DNA of 64,000 bases, from assembly GCF_016862515.1 (NCBI RefSeq), contig NZ_BONC01000017.1:62001-126000 (forward strand), given 5' to 3'. The stretch's first letter is position 1. Every line of letters begins with the position of its first letter. Both the position numbers and the translations under genes were made by a program. A model generated the notes under the pieces. It was not told where the DNA came from. It ran no database searches and saw nothing but the letters and a program-made list of their open reading frames with translations. This DNA comes from Asanoa iriomotensis (GTDB taxonomy: Bacteria > Actinomycetota > Actinomycetes > Mycobacteriales > Micromonosporaceae). Shown here in pieces: positions 63,773 to 64,000 of this stretch.

Positions 63773-64000
63773 ATGACTCCCAAGATGGATCGCCGGCGGC
63801 TGCTCAGCACCGCCGTCCTGGGTGGCGCCGGCCTGGTCGGCGCGACCGCTCTCGGCTCGCTGGCGCCCGAGGCGGCGTTCGCGGCCGAGGCCCAGCCCGT
63901 CGAGCCCGGCGCACCAGACCCCAACTTCGCCGAAGGCCGAATCAGCAAGATCAGCGCGGGTACGCTGCTCGCCACCGGCTCCGACGGCGTCCTCCACTCG
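63773..64000 (+). CDS. Exported protein, C-terminus cut by window edge
   Basis: The first 76 codons are present. MDRRRLLSTAVLGGAGLVGATALGSLAPEAAFAAEA is a Tat-like signal (RRRLLS then a hydrophobic stretch and AFA-AEA cleavage), and the mature part begins QPVEPGAPDPNFAEGRISKI. ATG 63773 or ATG 63785 may be the start. It lies directly after the cysteine-rich barrel-like gene, so the two may act together outside the cell. Family unknown. Confidence 0.65.
   Translation, partial: MTPKMDRRRLLSTAVLGGAGLVGATALGSLAPEAAFAAEAQPVEPGAPDPNFAEGRISKISAGTLLATGSDGVLHS

Overview
The window is high-GC actinomycete DNA. Nearly every gap between genes is under 150 bases, GTG/TTG starts and 4-base ATGA/GTGA gene overlaps are common, and there are mycothiol-type (DinB-fold) enzymes, ECF sigma factors with SnoaL tails, PadR/IclR/TetR regulators and probable leaderless promoters (TAnnnT followed 6-7 bases later by the start codon). 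A soil genus of the Micromonosporales type fits, but the genus cannot be fixed from sequence alone. I saw no rRNA, tRNA, CRISPR array, insertion sequence or phage gene.

Layout. 1-5.7 kb: a multi-membrane-span protein cut by the window edge, divergent from a tightly coupled run (glycosyltransferase, DUF2064 transferase, methyltransferase, molybdopterin oxidoreductase, small membrane protein) and then a beta-propeller protein. 5.7-10.3 kb, minus strand: a frameshifted NDH-2-like flavoprotein behind a good ECF41-type promoter, its sigma factor SigJ, a cysteine-rich small protein, a mycothiol-dependent isomerase-like protein and an EAL-DICT phosphodiesterase. 10.4-34.5 kb: one-carbon/quaternary-amine catabolism, the core of the window. 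34.5-40.2 kb: two MFS exporters, a methyltransferase, a 2TM protein, PadR with a membrane partner, and an aldo/keto reductase. 40.2-47.8 kb: a NarL-type two-component system divergent from a lipoprotein/adaptor/ABC exporter operon, then TetR and an MGT-type glycosyltransferase. 47.8-55.2 kb: small accessory genes, including a serine-hydrolase-fold protein lacking its SxxK motif, two alpha/beta hydrolases and an ECF sigma factor, closed by a perfect 19-bp terminator hairpin. 55.2-64 kb: membrane proteins, a second two-component system, a full GGDEF-EAL protein, a lipoprotein, a cysteine-rich barrel-like secreted-type protein and a gene cut by the right edge.

Core system. On the minus strand a probable ten-gene operon (24260 down to 10379) encodes a glycine-betaine ABC importer, dimethylglycine oxidase, the four subunits of heterotetrameric sarcosine oxidase, a choline-dehydrogenase-like GMC oxidoreductase and MetF. 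Immediately upstream lies mttB, a non-pyrrolysine trimethylamine-methyltransferase homologue. Divergent from it run an IclR regulator, a corrinoid protein, a methyl-corrinoid:tetrahydrofolate methyltransferase, a RACo-type corrinoid reactivase with a 2Fe-2S domain, a DUF1638 protein and a second (Pot-type) ABC importer. I infer the route choline -> (aldehyde) -> glycine betaine -> dimethylglycine -> sarcosine -> glycine. In it the first demethylation uses cobalamin chemistry better known from anaerobes, the next two use O2-dependent flavin oxidases, and all three methyl groups pass to tetrahydrofolate and on to MetF. No betaine-homocysteine methyltransferase or Rieske-type betaine monooxygenase was seen in the window.
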